Shown here one piece after another: positions 36,605 to 50,085 of a stretch of 64,000 nucleotides of DNA. The notes beneath the pieces are model-generated. The model was not told the DNA's origin and searched no databases. It saw nothing but the letters and a program-made list of their open reading frames with translations. How positions within the stretch are numbered: position 1 is the first letter of the stretch; each line of letters opens with the position of its first letter. A program made the translations under genes and the position numbers. This DNA comes from Glutamicibacter mishrai (GTDB lineage Bacteria; Actinomycetota; Actinomycetes; Actinomycetales; Micrococcaceae): assembly GCF_012221945.1 (NCBI RefSeq), contig NZ_CP032549.1, positions 2,914,001-2,978,000 on the forward strand. The letters are read 5' to 3'.

Positions 36605-38872
36605 GTGAGCGCGAGGGGAACCAGGGTGACCGAGACGATCGAACGCGACTTGTTGGCTGAATCCGAGTATGTCGGGCGCTTGTACCAGCGGCTCGATGAG
36701 CTGCGCGCAGAAAAGGTCGAGCAGCTGGAGCGCACCCGGGCCCAAGGCGCCGTGGGAACCTTCCAGAACATGTCCGAGCGCGATTCCTTCGCCACGTTGT
36801 ACGAGGACCGGATCGCCCAATTAGATGCGGTCCAGGACCGGCTGGTGTTCGGCCGACTCGACATGGCTGGCAAGGACCAGGGGCCGCGCTATATCGGGCG
36901 CATTGGCTTGTCCGATGAGGACCTGAACCGGCTGATGATCGACTGGCGAGCCACCGAGGCCGCCCCGTTCTACCAGGCCACCGCGCTGAATCCGCGCGGG
37001 GTGCGCCGCCGCCGCCACCTGATGCTCAAGGGCCGTTCGGTCGCCGGCATCGAAGACGACGTGCTCGATGAGACCTGGCTCGACGAGGGCCACACCCATC
37101 ATGGCGAGGGCGCCCTGATGGCTGCCCTGCGGGAAAAGCGCACCGGCCGCATGGGCGATATCGTCGGCACCATCCAAGCCGAGCAGGATGCGATCATCCG
37201 CGCCGAACTGCCCGGCGCCGTGGTAGTCCAGGGCGGTCCGGGCACCGGCAAGACCGCAGTCGCGCTGCACCGCGCCGCCTTCTTGCTCTACGAGTACCGC
37301 GAACGGCTGAAGAACGCCGGCGTGCTGATCGTCGGCCCTTCCAACTCCTTCATGCGCTACATCGAGCGCGTGCTTCCGTCGCTGGGCGAAACCGGCGTGG
37401 TGATGTCCTCGGTGGGCGAGCTCTACCATGGCGTGCATGCCGTGCCGGAATCCAATCGCACCGTGGCCCGGCTCAAGGGCCAGCTGTCCATGGCCAAGGT
37501 CATCGCCAACGCGGTGCGCAACCGCCAGCGCCTGATCCCGGATGATCGCACGGTGGTGGTTGAGGGCACGCGCCTGACGCTCACCCCCAAGATGGTCAAA
37601 AATGCCCGGGAGCGCGCCCGCCATACGCACAAGCCCTACAACGAGGCCCGCGAAACCTTCGTGAAGGTCCTTGTCGGGGACCTGTCGGAGCAGCTGCGCC
37701 GCAAGTTGGAGGAATCGGCCGGCCAGTCTTCGACCACCGATCGTTCCTACCTGCCGCAGGAAGTCCGCGAATCCCAGGATGTGCGCGTGCTGCTGAACCT
37801 GTGCTGGATGCCGATGACCCCGCACCAGCTGGTCGCCGAGCTTTTCGCCAAGCCGCACCTGTTGGCAGCCGCCGCGCCGCATTTGAAGGAAGCCGAACGC
37901 GATGCGCTCTACCGCATGGCCGGCGCACCGTTCACCGAGGCCGATGTGCCATTGCTCGACGAGGCGGCCCAGCTGCTGGGCGAGTTCGCCGACCCGAATG
38001 CCGCAGCCCATACCGCCCAATACGAGGCGGATGTCGAAAATGCCAAGGCGGCATTGCGCAATATGCACACCATGCTGGAGAACGCCGGCATCGATGGCGT
38101 GATCACCGCCGAGCAAGTGGCCGGAGTGAACCAGGAGACCGCCGCGAAGCTCACCGCCGCAGAACGCGCGGTTGCCGATCGAACCTGGGCCTATGGCCAC
38201 ATCGTTGTTGACGAGGCGCAGGAGCTTTCGCCGATGCAGTGGCGCCTGCTGGTGCGTCGCTGCCCGATGAAGTCCTTCACCATCGTCGGCGATATCGCGC
38301 AGACCTCGGCCGCATCGGGCGCCAGCAGCTGGTCTCAGGCCCTGGAACCATTCTTCGGGGAGCGTTTTGAGCTTGAAGAGCTGACGGTCAACTATCGCAC
38401 CCCGGCGCAGATCGCCGATGCCGCGGTACGCGTCGCCCAGGCTGCGGGCCTGCGCATCACCACCCCTCGGGCGGTACGCGAGGGCGATTGGCCGCCGGTG
38501 ATGACCAGCGCCGAGCAGGAGAATATCGATGAGGCCCTGCTATCAGCGCTCGATCAGGAACTGGAGTATTCGGCTGGTGGCCTGCAAGCGGTCATCGTCC
38601 CGCAGCAGGATCTTCCGCGGGTCCGCTCGGCGGTGGCAGAGGTCTATGGCGAACGCGTGGGAACCGGATCCGGTGGCATGAGCCAGGACATCGTGGTGAT
38701 TTCCGCCCGGGAGTCCAAGGGCCTGGAATTCGACGGCGTGCTGATTCTCGAACCGGCGCAGCTGGTGGCGGAGGTCGATGGCGGAGTGGGCGATTTGTAT
38801 GTGGCCATGACCCGTACGACACAGCGCTTGCATGTGGTTCACAGCCAGCCGCTGCCACAGGGCCTGGGCTGA
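36605..38872 (+). CDS. HelD-like ATP-dependent helicase (UvrD/Rep superfamily)
   Basis: A superfamily-I ATPase of about 755 residues. Walker A is VVQGGPGTGKTAVALHRA; Walker B is IVVDEAQELSPMQWRLL; motif III is GDIAQTSAASG; the late motifs include LEELTVNYRTPAQIADAA and RESKGLEFDGVLI. The N-terminal coiled-coil arm (ESEYVGRLYQRLDELRAEK) and the domain content are those of HelD, which binds RNA polymerase and frees stalled complexes; the actinobacterial HelR form also protects against rifampicin. Starts GTG 36605 (AGGAG at six bases) and GTG 36626 (AGGGGA at seven) are both credible. Confidence 0.88.
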   Translation: MSARGTRVTETIERDLLAESEYVGRLYQRLDELRAEKVEQLERTRAQGAVGTFQNMSERDSFATLYEDRIAQLDAVQDRLVFGRLDMAGKDQGPRYIGRIGLSDEDLNRLMIDWRATEAAPFYQATALNPRGVRRRRHLMLKGRSVAGIEDDVLDETWLDEGHTHHGEGALMAALREKRTGRMGDIVGTIQAEQDAIIRAELPGAVVVQGGPGTGKTAVALHRAAFLLYEYRERLKNAGVLIVGPSNSFMRYIERVLPSLGETGVVMSSVGELYHGVHAVPESNRTVARLKGQLSMAKVIANAVRNRQRLIPDDRTVVVEGTRLTLTPKMVKNARERARHTHKPYNEARETFVKVLVGDLSEQLRRKLEESAGQSSTTDRSYLPQEVRESQDVRVLLNLCWMPMTPHQLVAELFAKPHLLAAAAPHLKEAERDALYRMAGAPFTEADVPLLDEAAQLLGEFADPNAAAHTAQYEADVENAKAALRNMHTMLENAGIDGVITAEQVAGVNQETAAKLTAAERAVADRTWAYGHIVVDEAQELSPMQWRLLVRRCPMKSFTIVGDIAQTSAASGASSWSQALEPFFGERFELEELTVNYRTPAQIADAAVRVAQAAGLRITTPRAVREGDWPPVMTSAEQENIDEALLSALDQELEYSAGGLQAVIVPQQDLPRVRSAVAEVYGERVGTGSGGMSQDIVVISARESKGLEFDGVLILEPAQLVAEVDGGVGDLYVAMTRTTQRLHVVHSQPLPQGLG

Positions 38873-39033
38873 GCCTGGCCGGATGTGACCAAGGGCGAAT
38901 AGGCCTGACTGGCACTTGTCCATGGCCAAGCGATAATCTGGAACCTGCGCGCCGGGAAGGCAACCCCGACTCCCGGCGCAAGAGCATCAGCGCGTGAATT
39001 CTTCGCGCGCCAGGGGCAGAACGAAGACAGAAA
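38873..39033 (+). promoter_or_regulatory. tyrS upstream region with two hairpins
   Basis: A possible promoter has -10 GATAAT near 38930 with TGGCAC about 16 bases before it. Two hairpins follow: GCGCCGGGA/TCCCGGCGC (38949-38979) and GCGCG/CGCGC (38990-39008). No T-box sequence is present. Whether these affect tyrS expression is unknown. Confidence 0.35.
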
Positions 39034-40368
39034 ATGGTCACAGTGAGCATGTCTGATATCAAGCAGAATCCCGTCATTGCGGGACAGAGCAACGACGCAT
39101 CTTTCGAGAACGTCTGGCAGGAACTGAAGTGGCGCGGCCTGGTGCACGTCTCCACCGACGAAACCGAGCTGGAGCGAGCCCTGTCTGAAGAGACTGTGAC
39201 CTACTATTGCGGGTTCGACCCCACCGCGCCTTCCCTGCACCTGGGCAACCTGGTGCAGCTGCTGAATATGCGCCGCCTCCAGCTGGCCGGCCATAAGCCC
39301 CTGGCCCTGGTCGGCGGTTCCACCGGTTTGATCGGCGATCCGCGCCAGACCGCAGAGCGCACCTTGAACACCAAGGAGACCGTGAACGAATGGGTCTCCA
39401 AGCTGCAGGCCCAGGTCTCGCGTTTCCTTTCGGCCGAGGGGGAGAACGCGGTGCGCCTGGTCAACAACCTGGATTGGACCCAGCAACTGTCCGCGCTGGA
39501 CTTCCTTCGCGATGTGGGCAAGTACTTCCGCGTGGGCACCATGGTCAAGAAGGAGATCGTGGCCGCGCGCCTGAACTCCGATGAGGGCATCAGTTACACC
39601 GAGTTCTCCTACCAGGTGCTTCAGGGCTACGACTTCCTGGAGCTGAATCGCCAGTACGGCTGCACCCTGCAGACCGGTGGTTCGGACCAGTGGGGCAACC
39701 TGACCAGCGGCACCGACCTGATCCGCAAGGTCCAGGGCAATTCGGTGCACGCCTACGGCACCCCGCTGATCACCAATTCCGATGGCACCAAGTTCGGCAA
39801 GTCCGAGGGCAACGCCATCTGGCTGGATGCCGAAATGTGCAGCCCGTACACCTTCTACCAGTTCTGGCTGAACACTGCCGACGCCGACGTGATCGACCGC
39901 TTGAAGGTGTTCACCTTCTTGACCCGCGAACAGATCGCGCAGCTGGAGACCGAGGTAGCCGAGAGCCCATTCAAGCGCGTCGCCCAGCGCACCTTGGCCT
40001 GGGAGGTCACCTCTCTGGTTCACGGTGCGCAGGCAACCGAGCAGGTTATCACCGCTTCGGCTGCGGTATTCGGCAATGGCGATCTGAGCGCAATCGACCT
40101 TCCTACTTTGGAATCGGTGATTGCTGAATTGCCAACGGCGAAGGTGTCCGCAGAAGATCTGGGAATCCTGAACGTTTTGCAGGCTTCCGGCCTGAGTAAG
40201 TCGCAGTCCGAGGCCCGGCGCACGGTGACCGAGGGTGGGGCCTACGTCAATAACGATAAGGTCGAGGGCATCGATACCGTACTCAGCGAGTCGGGTTTCC
40301 TGCATGGCCGATACGCCATCGTGCGTCGCGGTAAGAAGAACATGGCAGTGATCGAACTGGCCCAGTAG
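39034..40368 (+). CDS. tyrS: Tyrosine-tRNA ligase
   Basis: A 444-residue class-I synthetase charging tRNA-Tyr. The HIGH signature appears as PSLHLGNLV and KMSKS as KFGKSEG. YYCGFDPTAPS, QGYDFLELN and GGSDQWGNLTSG are typical active-site segments. A C-terminal S4-like RNA-binding domain (about 375-440, SKSQSEARRTVTEGGAYVNN) is present. ATG 39034 is used; GTG 39043 and ATG 39049 are alternatives that change only the first residues. Confidence 0.96.
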   Translation: MVTVSMSDIKQNPVIAGQSNDASFENVWQELKWRGLVHVSTDETELERALSEETVTYYCGFDPTAPSLHLGNLVQLLNMRRLQLAGHKPLALVGGSTGLIGDPRQTAERTLNTKETVNEWVSKLQAQVSRFLSAEGENAVRLVNNLDWTQQLSALDFLRDVGKYFRVGTMVKKEIVAARLNSDEGISYTEFSYQVLQGYDFLELNRQYGCTLQTGGSDQWGNLTSGTDLIRKVQGNSVHAYGTPLITNSDGTKFGKSEGNAIWLDAEMCSPYTFYQFWLNTADADVIDRLKVFTFLTREQIAQLETEVAESPFKRVAQRTLAWEVTSLVHGAQATEQVITASAAVFGNGDLSAIDLPTLESVIAELPTAKVSAEDLGILNVLQASGLSKSQSEARRTVTEGGAYVNNDKVEGIDTVLSESGFLHGRYAIVRRGKKNMAVIELAQ

Positions 40369-40392
40369 GCCTGAAAACCGAAGCACTACACG

Positions 40393-40441
40393 AAACCACC
40401 AAAAAATGTTGTGAACCAGCACACTTTTTTGGTGGTTTTGT
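40393..40441 (+). terminator. Terminator after tyrS
   Basis: AAACCACCAAAAAA pairs perfectly with TTTTTTGGTGGTTT across an 18-base loop, followed by TGTTGT. It separates tyrS from the rRNA operon. Confidence 0.85.
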
Positions 40442-40889
40442 TGTACTCGCTGAAAGAAATACCAAGTCAGCCTGCGATTCTTCACCTGCAGGCGACACGG
40501 TTGCCGATTTTGCGTCTGGTGGGAACCCGTGTAAAGTTTTATCTCGCGCCGCTGATCTGGACGGGCCGAAAAGGCTTGGAAGAAGCAGTGGGGTGAACGA
40601 GCTGGAAACGTCGAGTTGACTTTGGTTGACTTGGTGGTAAGCTTGAAAAGTTGCTCCGGAGCGAAGCAGTCACTGGTTTTTTGGTGGTTGTGGTGTCGAG
40701 AGTGTTTGTTGTTTGAGAACTCAATAGTGTGCCAAGTTTGTTGATACCGAATTATTTTTATTTGGTGAATACATAACATTTGCTTGAGGCATTGCACCCC
40801 CGTGTAGTGTTCTTGAGTGTTTTTTATTCGCCAGGATTTTTTCATTGATTCTCCCTTATTTTCCGAGGGGTTTCGGTGGCTTTTTGTTT
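40442..40889 (+). promoter_or_regulatory. rRNA operon promoters and leader
   Basis: Two promoter-like sites precede the 16S gene: TTGCGT (40510-40515) with TAAAGT (40532-40537), and TTGACT (40616-40621) with TAAGCT (40638-40643), both with 16-base spacing. Downstream, TTGTTTGAGAACTCAATAGT (about 40709-40728) is the conserved actinobacterial rRNA leader motif linked to antitermination or processing. The rest of the leader is AT-rich and holds no gene. Confidence 0.65.
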
Positions 40890-46172
<5,283 letters not shown>

Positions 46173-46325
46173 ACAATATAACAATATTTGAACTAATGAT
46201 TTCAATGCTGTTCGCGTTCACTATGCGGTTACGAGACAACAACCCGTAATCACCTGAAAACAAATATAAGACGTTTTAACACCGGAAAACATGACCAAGA
46301 TGTTTGGTTTGTGTGCTTCGTGATT

Positions 46326-46444
46326 GTTACGGCGGTCATAGCGTGGGGGAAACGCCCGGTCCCATACCGAACCCGGAAGCTAAGGCCCATTGCGCCGATG
46401 GTACTGCACTCGTGAGGGTGTGGGAGAGTAGGTCACCGCCGGAC
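46326..46444 (+). rRNA. rrf: 5S ribosomal RNA
   Basis: About 117-119 bases from GTTACGGCGGTCATAGCGTG to GGTCACCGCCGGAC, whose ends pair to form helix I. The internal CCCGGTCCCATACCGAACCC is the conserved loop B/C region. It follows 23S rRNA by about 150 bases. Confidence 0.96.
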
Positions 46445-46460
46445 TTAACCTAATATGGTT

Positions 46461-46563
46461 TGAGGCCCTGACACAGTGTGTTGGGGCCTCACCTGTTTAA
46501 CCAGTGCTGCTGGCTGGCCTGGTGTTGGCGGGGTGGGCTATCAGCTCGCCCCTTTTCTTGTTT
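46461..46563 (+). terminator. Tandem terminators of the rRNA operon
   Basis: The first hairpin pairs TGAGGCCC with GGGCCTCA (46461-46491), with an inner ACAC/GTGT. The second pairs GGGGTGGGC with GCTCGCCCC (46530-46552, two G-U pairs) and is followed by TTTTCTTGTTT. Both lie just after 5S rRNA. Confidence 0.8.
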
Positions 46564-46887
46564 AAGAGCTCAGTTCAGTGGGTTGCTGGGTGTTGGTGTT
46601 GGTGGGGGAGTTCGGGTTGTTGGGCCTGGCTCCCTTGTTTTTTAAGCGGTGGGTACTTGCCGGGCGCTCTGAACCACAATCTTCATCATCAACCTGGCTG
46701 TTGAGTTCCTTGAACTGAGTGTCTGACCACATTGACCCATATTCCCTATGGTATGGCTCCATGCTCCCGTAGACTTGACGGTAGTTGTTCGTGCCGTTGG
46801 AGCACGCTGATTAGTTAATAGTGAAGTGCATTGCGCAAGCGATCACGAAGGTTGCGGTATTGAGATTGCCGCTGAAGGGGACATTAA
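46564..46887 (+). other. Intergenic region with a third terminator-like hairpin
   Basis: GGGAG (46606-46610) can pair with CTCCC (46630-46634) and is followed by TTGTTTTTT, a possible third stop for rRNA transcription. The inverted pair CTCAGTTCA (46569) and TGAACTGAG (46713) lies further apart. The remaining sequence holds the promoter region of the next gene; the ribosome-binding site AAGGGG ends seven bases before its ATG. No gene is supported in this stretch. Confidence 0.5.
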
Positions 46888-48852
46888 ATGTCTAACGATT
46901 TCCGCCGTAGTTCCGATAACGGGCGAGGCGACTTCCGGAACTCAGATTCAAACCGCAATAATTCGCGCGATGGCTTCAAACGCCGCGACGATCGAGGCGA
47001 ATTCAAGCGCAGCGAGGATCGTGGTGGCTTCAAGCGCAACGAAGACCGTGGCGGCTTCCGTAATGATCGTCGCGACGACAACCGTGGCGGTTTCAAGCGC
47101 AACGAAGACCGTGGTGGCTTCCGCAATGATCGCCGTGATGACAACCGTGGCGGTTTCAAGCGCAACGAAGACCGTGGCGGCTTCCGTAACGATCGCCGTG
47201 ATGATAACCGCGGTGGTTTCAAGCGCAACGAAGACCGTGGCGGCTTCCGTAACGATCGTCGCGACGACAACCGTGGCGGTTTCAAGCGCAACGAAGACCG
47301 TGGCGGCTTCCGCAATGATCGCCGTGATGACAACCGTGGCGGTTTCAAGCGCAACGAAGACCGTGGCGGCTTCCGCAATGATCGCCGTGATGACAACCGT
47401 GGCGGTTTCAAGCGCAACGAAGACCGTGGTGGCTTCCGCCAGGACCGCGATGACAACCGTGGCGGTTTCAAGCGCAACGAAGACCGTGGTGGCTTCCGCC
47501 AGGACCGCGATGATAACCGCGGTGGTTTCAAGCGCAACGAAGATCGTGGCGGCTTCCGTAACGATCGCCGTGATGACAACCGCGGTGGTTTCAAGCGCAA
47601 CGAAGACCGTGGCGGCTTCCGCAATGATCGCCGTGATGACAACCGCGGTGGTTTCAAGCGCAACGAAGACCGTGGCGGCTTCCGCAATGATCGCCGTGAT
47701 GACAACCGCGGTGGTTTCAAGCGCAACGAAGATCGTGGTGGCTTCCGTAATGATCGCCGTGATGATAACCGCGGTGGTTTCAAGCGCAACGAAGATCGTG
47801 GTGGCTTCCGTAATGATCGCCGTGATGACAACCGGGGCGGTTTCAAGCGCAACGATGATCGCGGCAATTTCCGCAAGGATGACCGGTCAAAGGGCGACCG
47901 CCCTGCTCGCGGACAGCGCTTCGAAGATCCACGTGCCGAGGCTGCCCGCCCTCACAACCCAGGCGATCTGCGAATCTCCAACCGCGCAGACCGTTCGCAG
48001 TCTCCAGACATCGATGAGGATGTCACCGGCAAGGAGCTGGATCGCGTTGCTCGCGCTCAGCTTCGTTACCTCGAAGAGCGTTCGGCAAGCTGGGTGGCCA
48101 AGCACTTGGTCATGGCTGGCCGTCTGCTGGAAGAAGATCCAGAGCTTGCCTACGAGCACACCTTGGCAGCCTCCCGTCGTGGCGGTCGCGTAGCCGTGGT
48201 TCGCGAAGCTGTGGGCATCGCTGCCTACCACGCAGGCAAGTACGCCGATGCCCTGCGCGAATTGCGCACCCACCGCCGTATTTCCGGTTCGGATTACAAC
48301 CTGCCGCTGATCGCTGATTCGCTGCGCGCGCTGGGCCGCCCGGAGAAGGCCATCGAATTGGCCCACTCTGAGGAGTCGGCGAACCTGGAAGCTGCCGTCA
48401 AGGTGGAAATGCAGATCGTCGCAGCCGGCGCCTATGGCGACCAGGGCAAGCTGGACGAAGCATTGGCCGAGCTGGAGTCGCTGGAGCAGCTGAACTTCAA
48501 CCGTGCATTCTCCTTCAGCCCTCGCTTGTTCACGGCCTATGCTGACCTGCTGTCGGCTGCAGGCCGTTCCGAAGACGCGAAGCGCTGGAACCAGCAGGTC
48601 GAGGTCGCAGAACGCGCCTTGGGCATCGAGCAGGAAACTGAATCGTTCATCATGGACCTGGCTCCGGAAATGGATGAAGAGGAAGAAGCGCCTCGTGCCA
48701 AGGACCTGATCGAATCGGGCCAGGATGAGGAAGACGCTGAAGATGCCGAGGTCGCTGAGAGCGGAATCGACGAGGAAGACGGCCTGGTAGAGATCGCTGA
48801 ATCCGACACGGAGGCCGAGCCAGCTGACGCAGAGGACGAATCCTCGAAGTAA
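46888..48852 (+). CDS. RG-rich tandem-repeat protein with TPR-like C-terminal domain
   Basis: A 654-residue protein in three parts. Residues 1-45 are Arg/Asp/Asn-rich. Residues 46-316 are thirteen tandem units, eleven of 21 residues (GGFKRNEDRGGFRNDRRDDN plus R) and two of 20 with RQDRDDNR, followed by a degenerate unit. Residues from about 370 to 590 are helical and TPR-like (AVGIAAYHAGKYADALRELR, LIADSLRALGRPEKAIELAH), and the last 70 are strongly acidic. TPR proteins occur at this place in related genomes; the repeat block is expected to be disordered and could bind RNA. ATG follows AAGGGG. Function unknown. Confidence 0.85.
   Translation: MSNDFRRSSDNGRGDFRNSDSNRNNSRDGFKRRDDRGEFKRSEDRGGFKRNEDRGGFRNDRRDDNRGGFKRNEDRGGFRNDRRDDNRGGFKRNEDRGGFRNDRRDDNRGGFKRNEDRGGFRNDRRDDNRGGFKRNEDRGGFRNDRRDDNRGGFKRNEDRGGFRNDRRDDNRGGFKRNEDRGGFRQDRDDNRGGFKRNEDRGGFRQDRDDNRGGFKRNEDRGGFRNDRRDDNRGGFKRNEDRGGFRNDRRDDNRGGFKRNEDRGGFRNDRRDDNRGGFKRNEDRGGFRNDRRDDNRGGFKRNEDRGGFRNDRRDDNRGGFKRNDDRGNFRKDDRSKGDRPARGQRFEDPRAEAARPHNPGDLRISNRADRSQSPDIDEDVTGKELDRVARAQLRYLEERSASWVAKHLVMAGRLLEEDPELAYEHTLAASRRGGRVAVVREAVGIAAYHAGKYADALRELRTHRRISGSDYNLPLIADSLRALGRPEKAIELAHSEESANLEAAVKVEMQIVAAGAYGDQGKLDEALAELESLEQLNFNRAFSFSPRLFTAYADLLSAAGRSEDAKRWNQQVEVAERALGIEQETESFIMDLAPEMDEEEEAPRAKDLIESGQDEEDAEDAEVAESGIDEEDGLVEIAESDTEAEPADAEDESSK
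47023..47835 (+). repeat. In-frame tandem repeat, 13 units of 63 or 60 bp
   Basis: Eleven 63-bp and two adjacent 60-bp units (7 and 8) encode the repeat block of the surrounding gene. Units differ mainly at third codon positions, so the protein repeat is nearly perfect while the DNA repeat is not. Because every unit lacks stops in several frames, long false frames appear on both strands. Confidence 0.95.
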
Positions 48853-48901
48853 GCTGTGGCAGTAGCAGCCAAAAATAACAAGTAGTAGGAACCACCACCG
48901 A

Positions 48902-49909
48902 ATGCTGATTTCCGGATTTGATTCTGTCCTCTCCGATCTCGACGGGGTCGTATACGCTGGCGCCAACGCCATCGACGACGCCGTAGAGTCGCTGAACACC
49001 CTTGCGGAAGTGAACGTCACTTTGGCGTTCATTACCAACAATGCGGGGCGTTCGCCGATGTCTGTCGCAGCGCACCTGCGCCAGCTCGGAGTCAAGACCA
49101 GTGCAGAGCAGGTTTTCGGTTCAGCAGATGCTGGCGCCGAGATGCTCGCGCGCGAACTGAACCCCGGGGCCAAGGTCCTGGTGGTGGGTTCCCCCTACCT
49201 GCGTGAATGCATCGCAGTGCGCGGCCTGGAGGTCGTCGAGTCCCACGCCGATGAACCGGTAGCGGTCATCCAGGGGTTTGACCCCGATCTGTCGTGGAAA
49301 AACCTTGCCGAGGCCAGCTACGCCATCAACAATGGCGCGTCCTGGGTCGCCACCAATACCGATCTGACCATCCCCCGTGCAGAGGGCATTGCCCCGGGCA
49401 ACGGTTCATTGGTCAACGCGGTGAAGCTGGCCACGGGCGCCGAACCCAAGGTCGCCGGCAAGCCGGAGTCCTACCTCTTTGCACGGGCCGCTGATCGTTT
49501 GGATTCGCATCGCCCGCTGGTGGTCGGCGACCGGCTGGATACCGATATCCTCGGTGGCTTCCGCGCTGGATTCTCTACCGCCTTGGTGCTGACCGGCGTG
49601 GATTCGCCGCGGACAGCCCTGGGTGCTCCAGTGGAGCAACGGCCCAACTACCTCATCAACACGCTCGCTGACTTGTACCGGCCATACCCGACCATCAAGG
49701 TGCTGGGCTATGGCGTGCAGGTCGGCGACGCGGTGGCCAAGGTCGATGCCGGTTCCATTGAGGTATCGGGCAGCGAATCAGATTTAAACGCATGGCGGGC
49801 AGCGTGCCATGCCTGGTGGCTTGCCCATCCGCGGCAAAGCGGTCATGAAGTTCCCGAAATCCGGTTTACCGAGCGTGGACTGGACACCCTGCGCCGGGTT
49901 CGGGGCTAG
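48902..49909 (+). CDS. HAD-IIA family phosphatase
   Basis: A 335-residue haloacid-dehalogenase hydrolase. Motif I is SDLDGVVYAG with nucleophile Asp12 and Asp14; motif II is FITNNAG; motif III/IV are KPESYLF and VVGDRLDTDILGG. The IIA cap type is that of NagD and 4-nitrophenylphosphatase-like enzymes, which act on small phosphoesters such as nucleotides or glycolytic side products. A C-terminal extension of about 65 residues follows the core. It starts the run HAD-small protein-tlyA-nadK-recN. Confidence 0.88.
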   Translation: MLISGFDSVLSDLDGVVYAGANAIDDAVESLNTLAEVNVTLAFITNNAGRSPMSVAAHLRQLGVKTSAEQVFGSADAGAEMLARELNPGAKVLVVGSPYLRECIAVRGLEVVESHADEPVAVIQGFDPDLSWKNLAEASYAINNGASWVATNTDLTIPRAEGIAPGNGSLVNAVKLATGAEPKVAGKPESYLFARAADRLDSHRPLVVGDRLDTDILGGFRAGFSTALVLTGVDSPRTALGAPVEQRPNYLINTLADLYRPYPTIKVLGYGVQVGDAVAKVDAGSIEVSGSESDLNAWRAACHAWWLAHPRQSGHEVPEIRFTERGLDTLRRVRG

Positions 49910-49911
49910 AG

Positions 49912-50085
49912 ATGAACCCGCAGAACCCCCAGCCGGCCCCCGGCCCGCGCGGCATGGACGATGCGCAGGTGGAGCAGGCCCTGTCATCACTGGCCGATCA
50001 CGATATCACCGAACATGCAGGCATCTATGAGCAGCTGCTCGATGGGCTGCAGCAAGAACTCAACCGTACGGAGCATGGCCGGTGA
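49912..50085 (+). CDS. Small protein between HAD phosphatase and tlyA
   Basis: A 57-residue acidic protein whose ATG lies two bases after the HAD stop and whose TGA overlaps the tlyA GTG start by four bases. It has a proline-rich start and an amphipathic helical end (ITEHAGIYEQLLDGLQQELN). Similar small proteins with an HAGIYEQLH-like motif sit at this position in other actinobacteria, as I recall. Function unknown; the overlaps argue strongly that it is translated. Confidence 0.75.
   Translation: MNPQNPQPAPGPRGMDDAQVEQALSSLADHDITEHAGIYEQLLDGLQQELNRTEHGR

Noticed and set aside
38880..39033. T-box riboswitch before tyrS
   Set aside because: The conserved AGGGTGG-type T-box sequence and a specifier loop are absent. 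The same holds upstream of pheS.
46569..46721. Inverted repeat CTCAGTTCA ... TGAACTGAG as a small mobile element
   Set aside because: Arms are only nine bases, no target-site duplication is visible and nothing inside resembles a transposase.
47023..47835. CRISPR-like regular repeats
   Set aside because: The units are in-frame coding repeats without unique spacers, and no cas genes are nearby.
46826..48193. 455-codon plus-strand frame and 330-codon minus-strand frame over the repeat gene
   Set aside because: Both arise because each 63-bp unit lacks stops in several frames. The chosen frame has a good ribosome-binding site, a non-repeat TPR-like C-terminal domain and synonymous variation between units.
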